From the NCBI GenBank assembly GCA_965200945.1, contig OZ241749.1, positions 5,332,001 through 5,396,000 on the forward strand: a DNA stretch of 64,000 nucleotides, read 5' to 3'. Shown here piece after piece: positions 17,179 through 26,617 of this stretch. The notes under the pieces are model-generated. The model saw nothing but the letters and a program-made list of their open reading frames with translations, ran no database searches and was not told the DNA's origin. Positions within the stretch are counted from its first letter, which is position 1. The number at the start of each line of letters is the position of its first letter. A program made the translations under genes and the position numbers. This stretch comes from JADCRZ01 sp965200945. GTDB taxonomy: Bacteria; Bacteroidota; Bacteroidia; Chitinophagales; Chitinophagaceae.

Positions 17179-18183
17179 ATGGGAGTTAAATCAATTTATC
17201 TGCTGATAGGGTTGCTGATCTGTACGTTCCGGTCTTTTGCGCAAGATTCGGCGGACCAACAAGTGCCTCCGCCCCGGCGCGACACGGTTGCGGTAAAGCG
17301 CCCGGCACCTGTAAGGCGTCTTTCGCCGGCCGACAGCATCGCCAGGCGGAGGCGGCTCGACAGTATCCGTGCGGCCACTGCAGCCGTTCTGCCCGGCAAG
17401 GATTCTGTGCCGGTGGTTGCCGGAAAGACCCGGCTGCAGCCTTACTATCTGGTTCTGCTTCGCAGCCATCCTTATTTCAATTTTTTCGGCAAGCCCCGCA
17501 ACGAAGTGGTGCAGAGCCGGGCCGACGCGGGAAAAGAACCGCTTTTTTACCTGCTGGTAGGCATCGTACTGTACTTTGCCTTTATCCAGCTTATTTTCCG
17601 GAAGTACCTCGACAACCTCTTTTCATTTTTCTTCCGGGCTTCCATGCGCCAGAAACAGATCCGGGAACACCTGATGCACAGCCCGGTTCCGGCCCTGCTG
17701 CTCAACATATTCTTTATTATTTCAGGGGGTGTCTTTGCGACATTCATCTTCCAGTATTACCAGTATCACATTGCCGGCACCATCTGGCGGCTCATGCTGT
17801 ACGGCGTGCTGGCATTGAGTATCCTTAATTTATCAAAGCTGATCATGCTCAAGCTGGTGGGCTGGATTTTTAGTATAAAAGAAGCGGTAAATACGTATAT
17901 CTTTGTAGTGTATTCGATCAATAAACTGATTGGTATTTTTCTGCTTCCCTTTGTTATCCTGCTGGCTTTTTCGGAACGAAGCGTTGCCCAGTTGCTGATT
18001 ACTCTATCGTTTATTATGATCGTCCTGCTGTTTATGTATCGCTATATTGTAGCGTATGTGCCAGTTCGTAGAGAGATCAAAGTAAGCCAGTTTCATTTCA
18101 TGATCTACATCCTTGCATTTGAACTGATGCCGCTTTTGTTGATTTACAAAGTGCTCATAGATTTTTTAGAAAAAAATTCCTAA
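17179..18183 (+). CDS. DUF4271 membrane protein
   Basis: 334 aa. Signal peptide (ends near SFAQ), a proline/arginine-rich periplasmic stretch to about residue 90, then some six to seven hydrophobic segments from about residue 115 to the end. The arrangement and the immediately following hemD match the DUF4271 family, which in Bacteroidota usually sits beside uroporphyrinogen-III synthase. Function unknown; neighbourhood suggests a link to heme metabolism or the envelope (inference). Confidence 0.82.
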   Translation: MGVKSIYLLIGLLICTFRSFAQDSADQQVPPPRRDTVAVKRPAPVRRLSPADSIARRRRLDSIRAATAAVLPGKDSVPVVAGKTRLQPYYLVLLRSHPYFNFFGKPRNEVVQSRADAGKEPLFYLLVGIVLYFAFIQLIFRKYLDNLFSFFFRASMRQKQIREHLMHSPVPALLLNIFFIISGGVFATFIFQYYQYHIAGTIWRLMLYGVLALSILNLSKLIMLKLVGWIFSIKEAVNTYIFVVYSINKLIGIFLLPFVILLAFSERSVAQLLITLSFIMIVLLFMYRYIVAYVPVRREIKVSQFHFMIYILAFELMPLLLIYKVLIDFLEKNS

Positions 18184-18188
18184 CTTTG
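18181..18188 (+). promoter_or_regulatory. -7 box TAACTTTG of hemD
   Basis: Matches TAnnTTTG, overlaps the stop of the DUF4271 gene and lies 22 nt before the hemD ATG. hemD may therefore be transcribed on its own as well as from upstream. Confidence 0.5.
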
Positions 18189-18210
18189 CAGAACGATAGC
18201 GTATTAACAC

Positions 18211-19005
18211 ATGATAAAATTAGGTCTAAACTCTCCCGAGGTTCCTAAAATAAAAAAGAAAATACTCATCACCCAACCCAAGCCGGAAGGCGAAAAATCT
18301 CCTTATTTTGAATTAGCAAAGCGTCATAACGTGGACCTCGAATTCCATCCTTTTATCAGGCTGGAAGGCGTTCATGCCAAAGAGTTCCGCAAGCAGAAGA
18401 TAGACATCGGCCAGTTCACCGCTGTTATCTTTACCAGCCGCAATGCCATCGACCATTTCTTCCGCACCTGCGAAGAGCTGAAAGTAAGCGTATCGCAGGA
18501 TACCAAATACTTCTGCATCACGGAAGCAGTGGCCCTTTACCTCCAGAAATTTATTCTCTACCGGAAACGCAAGGTTTTTTACGGCGCCGACGGCACGAAC
18601 AAAAGTATGTTCGATGTCATCAACAAGCACAAGGAAAACGAACGGTTCCTGTATCCCTGTTCCGAGAACCAGCAGGACAATGAGATCGTTAACTGGCTGA
18701 AAAACAACCACTGCGGTTTCGTGACGGCCTTTATGTACCGGACCATCAGCAACGACGTGAAAGAGGTGCTCAACAAGACCGAATTCGATGTTATCTGTTT
18801 TTTTACCCCCAGCGGTGTAAAAAGCCTGCTAGATAACTGTCCGGCATTTGTTCAGAACGGCACCAAGCTCGGCGCCTTTGGCAACAACACGTCAAAAGCC
18901 ATTGAAGATGCCGGCCTTACCCTCGACATAAAAGCCCCCCTTCCCAAAGCGCCCTCCATGGTAGCGGCCCTCGAAATGTACCTTTCTGCCGTTTCGGTAA
19001 AATAA
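18211..19005 (+). CDS. hemD: Uroporphyrinogen-III synthase
   Basis: 264-aa cytoplasmic enzyme that cyclises hydroxymethylbilane to uroporphyrinogen III for heme, siroheme and corrin synthesis. The N-terminal ILITQPKPEGEKSPYFELAK, the VIFTSRNAIDHFF segment and the FFTPSGVKSLL segment fit the two-lobed HemD fold. Sequence similarity in this family is always low, so the call rests on these segments and on the DUF4271 neighbour. Confidence 0.85.
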   Translation: MIKLGLNSPEVPKIKKKILITQPKPEGEKSPYFELAKRHNVDLEFHPFIRLEGVHAKEFRKQKIDIGQFTAVIFTSRNAIDHFFRTCEELKVSVSQDTKYFCITEAVALYLQKFILYRKRKVFYGADGTNKSMFDVINKHKENERFLYPCSENQQDNEIVNWLKNNHCGFVTAFMYRTISNDVKEVLNKTEFDVICFFTPSGVKSLLDNCPAFVQNGTKLGAFGNNTSKAIEDAGLTLDIKAPLPKAPSMVAALEMYLSAVSVK

Positions 19006-19072
19006 TTATCCCGATGCCTGTTTCTCCTGCCCGGTTTTACATTGTGGCACGGCTGTGGTATAAGCTTACTTC

Positions 19073-21139
19073 ATGCAGATTCATACAAACAAGCTGGCCG
19101 GAGAAAGCAGTCCGTACCTTTTGCAGCATGCCCACAACCCGGTGAACTGGTTTCCCTGGGGTGATGAGGCACTGACCAAAGCCCGGTCGGAGAAAAAGCC
19201 CATCCTGGTAAGCATCGGCTACGCGGCCTGCCACTGGTGTCATGTGATGGAGCGTGAAAGCTTCGAAGATGCAGCCACAGCGGCTGTGATGAACGAGCAT
19301 TTCGTGAATATCAAAATCGACCGCGAAGAGCGGCCCGACCTAGATCATATTTACATGGATGCCGTACAGGCCATGAGTGGCAGCGGCGGCTGGCCCCTGA
19401 ACGTGTTTCTGACGCCTGAGGGCAAGCCTTTTTATGGTGGCACCTATTTCCCTCCAACGGGGGCTTACGGCCGCCCTTCATGGACAGATGTGCTGTACGG
19501 CGTTGCCCGTGCTTTTAACGATACACCGGAAGATGTAAAAGCCCAGGCCGAGAACCTGACTGCCCACGTAAGAGGATCGGGCATTTGGAGCCGCGATGGC
19601 GCCGAAGAGTTCACCTGCGAACAGCTCGACCAGGTCTATCGGAACCTGATGAGATCGGCCGACCGGGAAGAAGGCGGGTTTGGAAGGGCGCCGAAGTTTC
19701 CGCAAACATTCAGCATCCAGTTCCTGCTCCGGTATTATGCGCTTACAAGGCAGCCCGAAGCGCTTGAACAGGCCCGTGTGAGTCTCGACAAGATGATCCT
19801 GGGCGGGATCTATGACCAGATCGGCGGCGGCTTTGCCCGTTATGCCACCGACCGCAACTGGCTGGTGCCCCATTTTGAAAAGATGCTGTACGACAATGCC
19901 CTGCTTGTAAGCACCCTGAGCGAAGCATACCAGCTTACGCACAATGAATTGTACCGGGAAACCATAGAAGAGACCATCGGGTTCATTCAGCGTGATATGT
20001 TGTCGCCGGAGGGCGGTTTTTATTCCGCGCTCGATGCCGACAGCGAAGGAGAAGAAGGCAAGTACTACGTATGGAACAAACCGGAAGTGGACGAGTTGCT
20101 CGGAGCGGAGTCAGATCTGTTCTGCCGGTTCTATGATGTGACCGGGCACGGGAACTGGGAAGAAAAAAATATTCTGCATGTTCCCGTATCGTATGAACAA
20201 TTTGCCGGGGAGAATGGTTTGTCGGTTGAGGAACTGAAAAGCCGCCTGCAGGGGGCAGCCTCCGTGCTGCTGCTGAAGCGCAGTCAGCGCATTCCGCCGC
20301 TGCTCGACGACAAGATCCTGCTGGGGTGGAATGCGCTGATGAACACGGCCCTCTCGAAAGCGTTTGCGGCAACCGGCGACGAAGCTTACCGGAAGCTGGC
20401 AGTCAGGAATGCAGATTTCATGCTGAAGAAATTTGCGCATGGCAGCAAAGGCGGCCTGTTTCACACCTACAAGAACGGACATGCAAAATATCCGGCTTTC
20501 CTGGACGATATTGCCTGCCTGATTCAGGCGCTGATCAGCCTGCAGGAGGTGACCGGGGATGCTAAATATTTGCTAAAGGCCAACGACCTGGCGGAAAACT
20601 GCATCCGGGATTTCGGGGAAGAAGAGACCGGCTTGTTCTATTTCACCCACCGGGATCAGAACGATGTGATAGTCAGGAAGAAAGAGGTGTACGACGGGGC
20701 CGTACCGGCCGGAAACTCGGTGATGGCTCAGAATCTGCTGTACCTCAGCATTGTATTCGACCGGCCCGGGTGGAAGCAAAGAGTTGAAGATATGTTAAAA
20801 GGAATGCGGGAAGCAACAATAAAGTACCCTACATCGTTTGGTAACTGGGCAATGGTTGAACATTTATTGGTCGCTGGTATGAATGAGATCGTTCTTGCAG
20901 GAGAAAACCTGAGTGCTTTTTGGAAGGATATTTTGCATATCTTCATACCCAATAAGGTTTTACAAATTTCGGTACCTGGCTTTGATAATACGTCGTTTCC
21001 TCTTCTGAAAGGCAAAGACTCAATGAAAGAGCCGGTTATTTTTGTGTGTAAAGACTACACTTGCCATAATCCTGTAAACAACGTTGAATCCTTTATCCGG
21101 CTTGTAAATAATTTTCATGCTGATTCTTATATAGATTGA
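19073..21139 (+). CDS. YyaL/SPATA20-type thioredoxin-domain protein (DUF255)
   Basis: 688 aa. The N-terminal thioredoxin-like domain has NPVNWFPWG and a CHWC redox motif (Cys53, Cys56) followed by HVMERESFED. The rest resembles the alpha/alpha barrel of N-acylglucosamine 2-epimerases (DNALLVSTLSEAYQLT, LLDDKILLGWNALM). The family is widespread but its biochemical role is not settled. No signal peptide, so probably cytoplasmic. It precedes gldK by 79 nt; no functional link to gliding is evident. Confidence 0.88.
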   Translation: MQIHTNKLAGESSPYLLQHAHNPVNWFPWGDEALTKARSEKKPILVSIGYAACHWCHVMERESFEDAATAAVMNEHFVNIKIDREERPDLDHIYMDAVQAMSGSGGWPLNVFLTPEGKPFYGGTYFPPTGAYGRPSWTDVLYGVARAFNDTPEDVKAQAENLTAHVRGSGIWSRDGAEEFTCEQLDQVYRNLMRSADREEGGFGRAPKFPQTFSIQFLLRYYALTRQPEALEQARVSLDKMILGGIYDQIGGGFARYATDRNWLVPHFEKMLYDNALLVSTLSEAYQLTHNELYRETIEETIGFIQRDMLSPEGGFYSALDADSEGEEGKYYVWNKPEVDELLGAESDLFCRFYDVTGHGNWEEKNILHVPVSYEQFAGENGLSVEELKSRLQGAASVLLLKRSQRIPPLLDDKILLGWNALMNTALSKAFAATGDEAYRKLAVRNADFMLKKFAHGSKGGLFHTYKNGHAKYPAFLDDIACLIQALISLQEVTGDAKYLLKANDLAENCIRDFGEEETGLFYFTHRDQNDVIVRKKEVYDGAVPAGNSVMAQNLLYLSIVFDRPGWKQRVEDMLKGMREATIKYPTSFGNWAMVEHLLVAGMNEIVLAGENLSAFWKDILHIFIPNKVLQISVPGFDNTSFPLLKGKDSMKEPVIFVCKDYTCHNPVNNVESFIRLVNNFHADSYID

Positions 21140-21218
21140 TGCAATAAATTATACAAGGAAACCGTTAGATCTATTAATGATTTTCCTGGCGGACAATTAA
21201 TTTTAAACAGAGATACAA

Positions 21219-22553
21219 ATGTTGACCAAGCATTCTATGAGCCCGGTAGTTTTGAGAGAGATGAAGGTAAAAAATCTTTGCCTTCTGTTGGGTGGGGCGT
21301 TTGTTTTAACCTTGGCAAGCTGCGGCAAGTTTGGCAAGTCTTCTTCCAAGAGTGCAACACCGAACGACGGACAGCTTCACGGTGTGGCCCTCAGTAAAAA
21401 GTATACCATGCCCAAGCCGCCGGGAATGGTATTCGTTCCACCCGGAACCTTCCACATGGGGCCGAGTGACGAGGATATCAACTACGCTTTCACAGCCCGT
21501 AACAAACAGGTTTCGATCAACGGTTTCTGGATGGACGCCACCGAGATCACCAATGCCGAATACCGCCAGTTCGTTTACTGGGTACGCGACTCCATCGCGG
21601 CTACCCTGATGGGTTTTGTAAAGCCGAATGTTGACGGCGGAGAATCCGTCGACTGGAAAAAAGCCACTACCATCAAGTGGAACGACAAGGCTACCATCGA
21701 AAAGATCGACCAGCTGATCATCTCTCCGGAAAACAGGATCTTCGGTAAAAAGGAAATTGACGCTACCAAGCTCATGTACCACTCCGAGATCTTCGATACC
21801 AAAAGGGCTGCCCTCCGCGAAAACCAAAGCAAGCCGCGCTCCAGCTTTATCGACAAAAAGAACGTGATGATCTATCCCGACACACTGGTCTGGATCCGCG
21901 ACTTCTCCTATTCTTACAACGAACCTCAGACAAAAAGATATTTCTCTCACCCTGCCTTCAACAACTACCCGGTTGTTGGCGTGAACTGGAAACAGGCGAC
22001 GGCCTTCTGCGAATGGAGGACCCACTACCTGAATTCCTTCCTCGAATCAAAGAACAGGCCTTCCGAATCTGATTTCCGTCTGCCCACAGAAGCAGAATGG
22101 GAATACGCAGCCAGAGGCGGCCGTTCACAATCGATGTTCCCCTGGGGTAACTACTACCTGAGAAATAAAAAAGGATGTCTGCTGGCCAACTTCAAACCCG
22201 GCCGCGGTAACTATCCGGAAGACGGCGGTTTCTATACCGTACGGGCTGATGCCTACTGGCCCAACGATTTCGGTCTGTACAACATGGCCGGTAACGTGTC
22301 TGAATGGACTTCCTCCCTGTACTATGAAGGCGGATACAATTTCCAGCACGACATGAACCCGGATATCCGTTACAATGCGAAAGATTCCGATCCTCCCCGC
22401 ATGAAACGCAAGGTACTCCGCGGCGGAAGCTGGAAAGATGTTGGCTTTTACCTGCAGACCGGCACCCGTGCATACGAATATCAGGACACTGCAAAATCGT
22501 ATATCGGCTTTCGCAGCGTGATCGATCTACCACCTACACAGGGCCGCAAATAA
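21219..22553 (+). CDS. gldK: GldK, T9SS ring lipoprotein
   Basis: Outer-membrane lipoprotein with a formylglycine-generating-enzyme-like (SUMF1) fold; with GldN it forms the periplasmic ring of the type IX secretion system used for gliding and adhesin export. The signal ends in lipobox LASC. MVFVPPGTFHMGPSDED, EITNAEYRQFV, RLPTEAEWEYAARGG and RGGSWKD are SUMF1-fold hallmarks. Two starts are possible: ATG 21219 (444 aa) or ATG 21261, which sits directly before the hydrophobic signal and is equally plausible. gldL, gldM and gldN follow in the conserved order. Confidence 0.93.
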   Translation: MLTKHSMSPVVLREMKVKNLCLLLGGAFVLTLASCGKFGKSSSKSATPNDGQLHGVALSKKYTMPKPPGMVFVPPGTFHMGPSDEDINYAFTARNKQVSINGFWMDATEITNAEYRQFVYWVRDSIAATLMGFVKPNVDGGESVDWKKATTIKWNDKATIEKIDQLIISPENRIFGKKEIDATKLMYHSEIFDTKRAALRENQSKPRSSFIDKKNVMIYPDTLVWIRDFSYSYNEPQTKRYFSHPAFNNYPVVGVNWKQATAFCEWRTHYLNSFLESKNRPSESDFRLPTEAEWEYAARGGRSQSMFPWGNYYLRNKKGCLLANFKPGRGNYPEDGGFYTVRADAYWPNDFGLYNMAGNVSEWTSSLYYEGGYNFQHDMNPDIRYNAKDSDPPRMKRKVLRGGSWKDVGFYLQTGTRAYEYQDTAKSYIGFRSVIDLPPTQGRK

Positions 22554-22594
22554 TTATGGAAATTTTAATAAGCGTATAAATTTTTTTGAAAATC

Positions 22595-22638
22595 ACCGTT
22601 CTACCTTTGATCTGACTTCAAGACAGAACGGTTTTTTT
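22595..22638 (+). terminator. Terminator-like hairpin between gldK and gldL
   Basis: 8-bp perfect stem ACCGTTCT (22595-22602) and AGAACGGT (22625-22632) with a T run to 22638. The 22-nt loop contains a TACCTTTG promoter-like box. It may lower readthrough from gldK and separate gldK levels from gldLMN. Confidence 0.6.
22602..22609 (+). promoter_or_regulatory. -7 box TACCTTTG inside the terminator loop, upstream of gldL
   Basis: Matches TAnnTTTG. The nearest TTTG (22585-22588) is only 13 nt upstream, shorter than usual, so promoter strength is uncertain. It would give gldLMN its own start about 60 nt before the gldL ATG. Confidence 0.4.
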
Positions 22639-22674
22639 ATTTCATATCATATCAAAAATCAACAAACCACTTTT

Positions 22675-23442
22675 ATGGCAGGCGTTTCAAAAAATACGGA
22701 AAGACTGGTAAACGTGATCGTGTGCGTGGGTGCATCGATCGTAATTGTAGGCGCTCTCTTTAAAATTCTTCACTGGACCGGCGCAGATACCATGCTGATG
22801 GTCGGACTATTCACAGAAGCTTTTATCTTTCTGGTTTATGCCTTTCTTCCTCCTGCCGGTTCTGAAATGGCTGCCCTCGCGGAAGCCCTTCCCAAGATGG
22901 CTCCCCAACAGGCGGTTGGCAACCCTGCCCTGCAGTCGCTCGACAAAATGATGCAGGATGCAGACCTGACGCCGGTAAGCCTGAAAAGACTGAGCGAAGG
23001 ATTCCAGAAACTGGGTACTTCCATCGGCCAGATCAAGGACACCAGCGATGTGCTCGCCGCTACCAATGACTATACGGCAAAAACAAAAGATGCAGCCAAC
23101 GCCCTCAACGCGATGAAGGATGCATATACCAAGTCGGCCGTTACCATGTCTTCTTTCAATGACGCGGCAGAAAGCACCAAACAGTTCCACAGCCAGGTGC
23201 AGGTGCTTACCAAAAACCTGTCTTCCCTGAACACGATCTATGAACTGGAACTGCAGGATACGAACAACCACCTGAAGGCGATGAACAGTTTTTACAGTAA
23301 CCTTGTACAGGCTTCAGAAACCATGCAGGGAAGCGTGGTCGATGCCAAGAAAACACAGGAGCAGATCACCATGCTGGCCAAGAACCTCGCAAGCCTCAAC
23401 ACCGTTTATGGCAACATGCTGAGCGCGATGCAGGGCAGATAA
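22675..23442 (+). CDS. gldL: GldL, T9SS/gliding motor inner-membrane protein
   Basis: 255 aa. Two transmembrane helices (about residues 12-31 and 38-57) are followed by a long cytoplasmic helical tail. Glu48 in the second helix (GLFTEAFIF) corresponds to the membrane-embedded glutamate required for proton flow in the GldLM motor. GldL forms a pentamer around a GldM dimer and powers T9SS secretion. Gene order K-L-M-N supports the call. Confidence 0.93.
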   Translation: MAGVSKNTERLVNVIVCVGASIVIVGALFKILHWTGADTMLMVGLFTEAFIFLVYAFLPPAGSEMAALAEALPKMAPQQAVGNPALQSLDKMMQDADLTPVSLKRLSEGFQKLGTSIGQIKDTSDVLAATNDYTAKTKDAANALNAMKDAYTKSAVTMSSFNDAAESTKQFHSQVQVLTKNLSSLNTIYELELQDTNNHLKAMNSFYSNLVQASETMQGSVVDAKKTQEQITMLAKNLASLNTVYGNMLSAMQGR

Positions 23443-23504
23443 GAGCAGGGATCAGGATTTGAATCTGAATATCTATTGTTATAACAAGTAAATAATTTCT
23501 TTGT

Positions 23505-25076
23505 ATGGCTTTACCTAAGGAGCCCAGGCAAAAGATGATCAATATGATGTATTTGGTGCTTACAGCCCTGCTGGCACTGAATGTATCATCCGAAATACTC
23601 AACGCGTTCCGCACGGTGAACAACAGTATTACTACTGCGAACGGCGTAATCGATACAAAAAATCAGACGGTTGTAAAATCGTTTGATGAATTGATTAAAG
23701 ACGAAAAAACAGCGGCCAACGCCAGAAAATGGCAGCCTTATGCCCTCCAGGCACGTGAACTTTCGACTGGTGTAGATAAATATATCAATGGACTCAAACA
23801 GGAACTCAAAGTAGAGTCGGGTTTAAAAGTAGAAGAGGGTGTGGAAGTGTTTAAAGAAGATAATCTGGAAGCTTCTACGCGCATGTTTTCCGAGAACAAA
23901 AAAGGAGATGAATTACACGGAAGGCTGCAGGACTTCAAAACGAAGCTCCTGAATATATTTGACCCCGCGAAATTCAGTGATCCAATCGACAAACGGGATA
24001 TTGCGGCAGAAAGAGCCAGGCTTGAAAAGTCGATGCCCCTCGATCTGACTGCCCCAAAAGGTCAGGCGGGTAATGCGGATACTTCATGGACAACGTCTTA
24101 TTTTCATATGACACCGTCAATTGCTGCGCTTACTATCCTCAGCAAATTCCAGAATGATGTAAAGAACTCCGAGTCGCAGGTGGTGGATTATTTTCTCGGC
24201 AAAGTAGGTTCGGTGAAAGTGATCCTTGATAAGTTTGAACCCCTTGTTGGTTCCAATGCTACCTACCTGATGCCCGGTCAGGATCTGGAAATCACTGCCG
24301 GGGTTGGGGCATACAGTGCCGCTGCCAAGCCGGTGATCTCTATCGGAGGATCGACCATTCCAGTAAATGCGGATGGTGCAGCTGTATATAAGACAACGGT
24401 CAGCGGCGCCGGTGATAAATCTGTCGCTGTGAACATCCGCTACACAAAACCGGATGGCAGCCAGGGTACGCTGGAAAAGGTTTTCAAATACACCGTGGGC
24501 GTTCCTTCAGGCGCGTCGGTTTTCCTGACTAAGATGAATGTCCTTTATATGGGAGTAGATAACCCGATGATCATTTCCGCCGGTTCTGCCGGTCTGGAAA
24601 AGATGCAGGTGAACTTTACAGGCGGTGGAGCCGTAAGAAGCACCGGCAACGGTCAGTATGTGCTGAAACCGGAAAAACAAGGTCCTGCTACCATCAATGT
24701 TACGGTGGAAGGCAAGACCACACCGTTCACCATGCGTGTGAAACGCCTCCCGAACCCATCGGCAATGGTGGGTGGAAAGACAGGTGGCTCAATGGGTGCG
24801 GCTGAGTTCAAAGCGCAGGGTGGCGTAATCGCCCGCCTGTTGGATTCAGATTTTGATGTGGACTGGAATGTAGTTGGATATACAATCGGTGCCACCGGTG
24901 GTCCGATACCCATGTACAAGCAGTCTACCAATGAAGGACCGAGATGGTCCGGTGGTGCAGCGGCACTTGTAAATCAGACAGGTCCTGGCTCCGTGATCGT
25001 GATCGACCAGATCCGTGCCAAAGGTCCGGATGGTACCATACGTGAGTTGCCTTCTCTTGGCTTTCAACTGAAATAG
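23505..25076 (+). CDS. gldM: GldM, T9SS/gliding motor subunit
   Basis: 523 aa. A short cytoplasmic start (PKEPRQKMINMM) leads into a single transmembrane helix (MYLVLTALLALNVSSEIL), followed by a large periplasmic part built of several domains that reach the GldK/GldN ring. It carries motor torque across the periplasm. Length and N-terminal motif match the family. Confidence 0.94.
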   Translation: MALPKEPRQKMINMMYLVLTALLALNVSSEILNAFRTVNNSITTANGVIDTKNQTVVKSFDELIKDEKTAANARKWQPYALQARELSTGVDKYINGLKQELKVESGLKVEEGVEVFKEDNLEASTRMFSENKKGDELHGRLQDFKTKLLNIFDPAKFSDPIDKRDIAAERARLEKSMPLDLTAPKGQAGNADTSWTTSYFHMTPSIAALTILSKFQNDVKNSESQVVDYFLGKVGSVKVILDKFEPLVGSNATYLMPGQDLEITAGVGAYSAAAKPVISIGGSTIPVNADGAAVYKTTVSGAGDKSVAVNIRYTKPDGSQGTLEKVFKYTVGVPSGASVFLTKMNVLYMGVDNPMIISAGSAGLEKMQVNFTGGGAVRSTGNGQYVLKPEKQGPATINVTVEGKTTPFTMRVKRLPNPSAMVGGKTGGSMGAAEFKAQGGVIARLLDSDFDVDWNVVGYTIGATGGPIPMYKQSTNEGPRWSGGAAALVNQTGPGSVIVIDQIRAKGPDGTIRELPSLGFQLK

Positions 25077-25097
25077 TCCTATTAAAACCAAAATAGA

Positions 25098-26126
25098 ATG
25101 AAGAAGTTTTTTGTTCGATTCATGGTGATGGCCGCAGTGCTCACGGTTTGTGCCGGAACAGCCGATGCACAAACGAAAGGCCGTACGGTGAAGAAAAGAA
25201 CGACCGGGCGTCGGACCACTACCAACAGGAACAAAGGGAACACAGGTGCAGACCTTGGAGTGGCTCCTGTAGCGAAAGATACGACGCCTACAATCAGCGA
25301 TGCCGACCTCAAATTGCCCGAGCAGCGCAAGAGCCTTCGCAATGACAACGCCATCGATATGAACCCGATGAGGGACAGAACACCGCTGGCATATGAAAAC
25401 ATCCGCGAGGATGATGCCGTATACCGTCAGCGCGTTTGGCTGGAACTGGACATACATGAAAAGATGAACCTGCCGTTCTTGTACCAGGCAACGGAAGATA
25501 ATGGCAACCAGCGTTTCATCAACATTTTGCTCAGTGCCATCAAGAACGACAGCATCACCCCGTTCAGCGCGGATGACGATCGTTTTACTACACCTATTAC
25601 TTTTAAGGATATCGCAAGGTTGCTGGTGGGCACTCCAAAAACCATTCAGGTTCCTGACTGGGTGAACGATCCGACCGGTTCTAAAGGGCTTACCAAAGAT
25701 TCTGTGGTAAGTGATGAATTCGATCCCGACGTGATCCAGAAATACTGGGTAAAAGAAGATATTATATTCGATAAGGAATCTTCCAGGCTGCACTTCCGTA
25801 TCCTGGGTATCGCTCCGCTGAAAACAGTTCGCCTGCCCGACAGCAGCTATACAGTAACACCATTATTTTGGGTTTACTATCCTGATCTTCGCCCCGTGCT
25901 GGCAAAATACCAGGCTTACAACGGCAAGAACTACGGCGCCCGCATGAGCTGGGAAGAAATCTTCGAAAGCCGCATGTTTGCATCCCGCGTAGTGAAATCG
26001 ACCATCGACAACCCGTACGATCGTTTCATCGAAGGTTATATTAAAGACCCGATCCTGCGGTTGATGGAAGGTGATAATATGAAAGAAAGGATCTTCAACT
26101 ACGAACAGGATCTCTGGCAATATTAG
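25098..26126 (+). CDS. gldN: GldN, T9SS ring protein
   Basis: 342-aa exported protein (signal peptide ending near ADAQ) that partners GldK in the T9SS ring. After a basic low-complexity stretch come DDAVYRQRVWLELDIHEKMNLPF and a conserved C-terminal half ending in KERIFNYEQDLWQY, typical of GldN/PorN. It starts 21 nt after gldM and ends at a terminator. Confidence 0.93.
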   Translation: MKKFFVRFMVMAAVLTVCAGTADAQTKGRTVKKRTTGRRTTTNRNKGNTGADLGVAPVAKDTTPTISDADLKLPEQRKSLRNDNAIDMNPMRDRTPLAYENIREDDAVYRQRVWLELDIHEKMNLPFLYQATEDNGNQRFINILLSAIKNDSITPFSADDDRFTTPITFKDIARLLVGTPKTIQVPDWVNDPTGSKGLTKDSVVSDEFDPDVIQKYWVKEDIIFDKESSRLHFRILGIAPLKTVRLPDSSYTVTPLFWVYYPDLRPVLAKYQAYNGKNYGARMSWEEIFESRMFASRVVKSTIDNPYDRFIEGYIKDPILRLMEGDNMKERIFNYEQDLWQY

Positions 26127-26148
26127 AAAATCAGCAACTCAATATAAA

Positions 26149-26177
26149 AGGCATCGTACCCACGATGCCTTTTTTTA
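26149..26177. terminator. Terminator between convergent gldN and the 26.2-26.5 kb lipoprotein gene
   Basis: 9-bp perfect stem AGGCATCGT (26149-26157) with ACGATGCCT (26162-26170), 4-nt loop and a T run to 26176; flanking A residues on the left make it usable on both strands. Confidence 0.8.
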
Positions 26178-26180
26178 TGC

Positions 26181-26540
26181 TCAGCGGTTATCTTTCCACA
26201 CCTGTTTTACCAGCCGTGCCGAATCGCGGAAATCGTTGCAGCGGCCATCGCCGCGCCCGGTAAAGCCGCCGTAGGGCGCGCACTGCACGTTGCAGCCAGG
26301 GTCAACAACGGTTACAAACTGGTCGCAGCAATCGGCGGTGATGAGGTAAACGGTTTTGCCGTGATAGAGATACTCGGTGATCTCAGCGGCGGGGCTCCAG
26401 ACAGGCTCTTTCTTGATCTCTTCGATCCGCTTCAGTATGCACGGCGGCGTGCCGTCTCTGGCAGGTGATTTATGGCCCGCGGATGGTGCGCAGGAAAGCA
26501 GCAGGAAGAAAAGAAAGTGCGGGATGCAGGTATGGCTCAT
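26181..26540 (-). CDS. Small lipoprotein, DUF6970-like
   Basis: 119 aa. Signal with lipobox LLSC, then IEEIKKEPVWSPAAEITEYLYHGKTVYLI, a CCDQ pair and CNVQCAPYGGFTGRGDGRC. This cysteine pattern matches, from memory, small Bacteroidota lipoproteins annotated DUF6970; the number should be checked. Four to five mature cysteines suggest disulfides in the periplasm. Function unknown. Confidence 0.75.
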   Translation of the reverse strand: MSHTCIPHFLFFLLLSCAPSAGHKSPARDGTPPCILKRIEEIKKEPVWSPAAEITEYLYHGKTVYLITADCCDQFVTVVDPGCNVQCAPYGGFTGRGDGRCNDFRDSARLVKQVWKDNR

Positions 26541-26617
26541 GAGGATGGATGCTTGAAATCCGGGAATAGATGGTCAAATCACGGTCCAAAGCCGTAAGTT
26601 GCAGTAATTTTTAGCAC

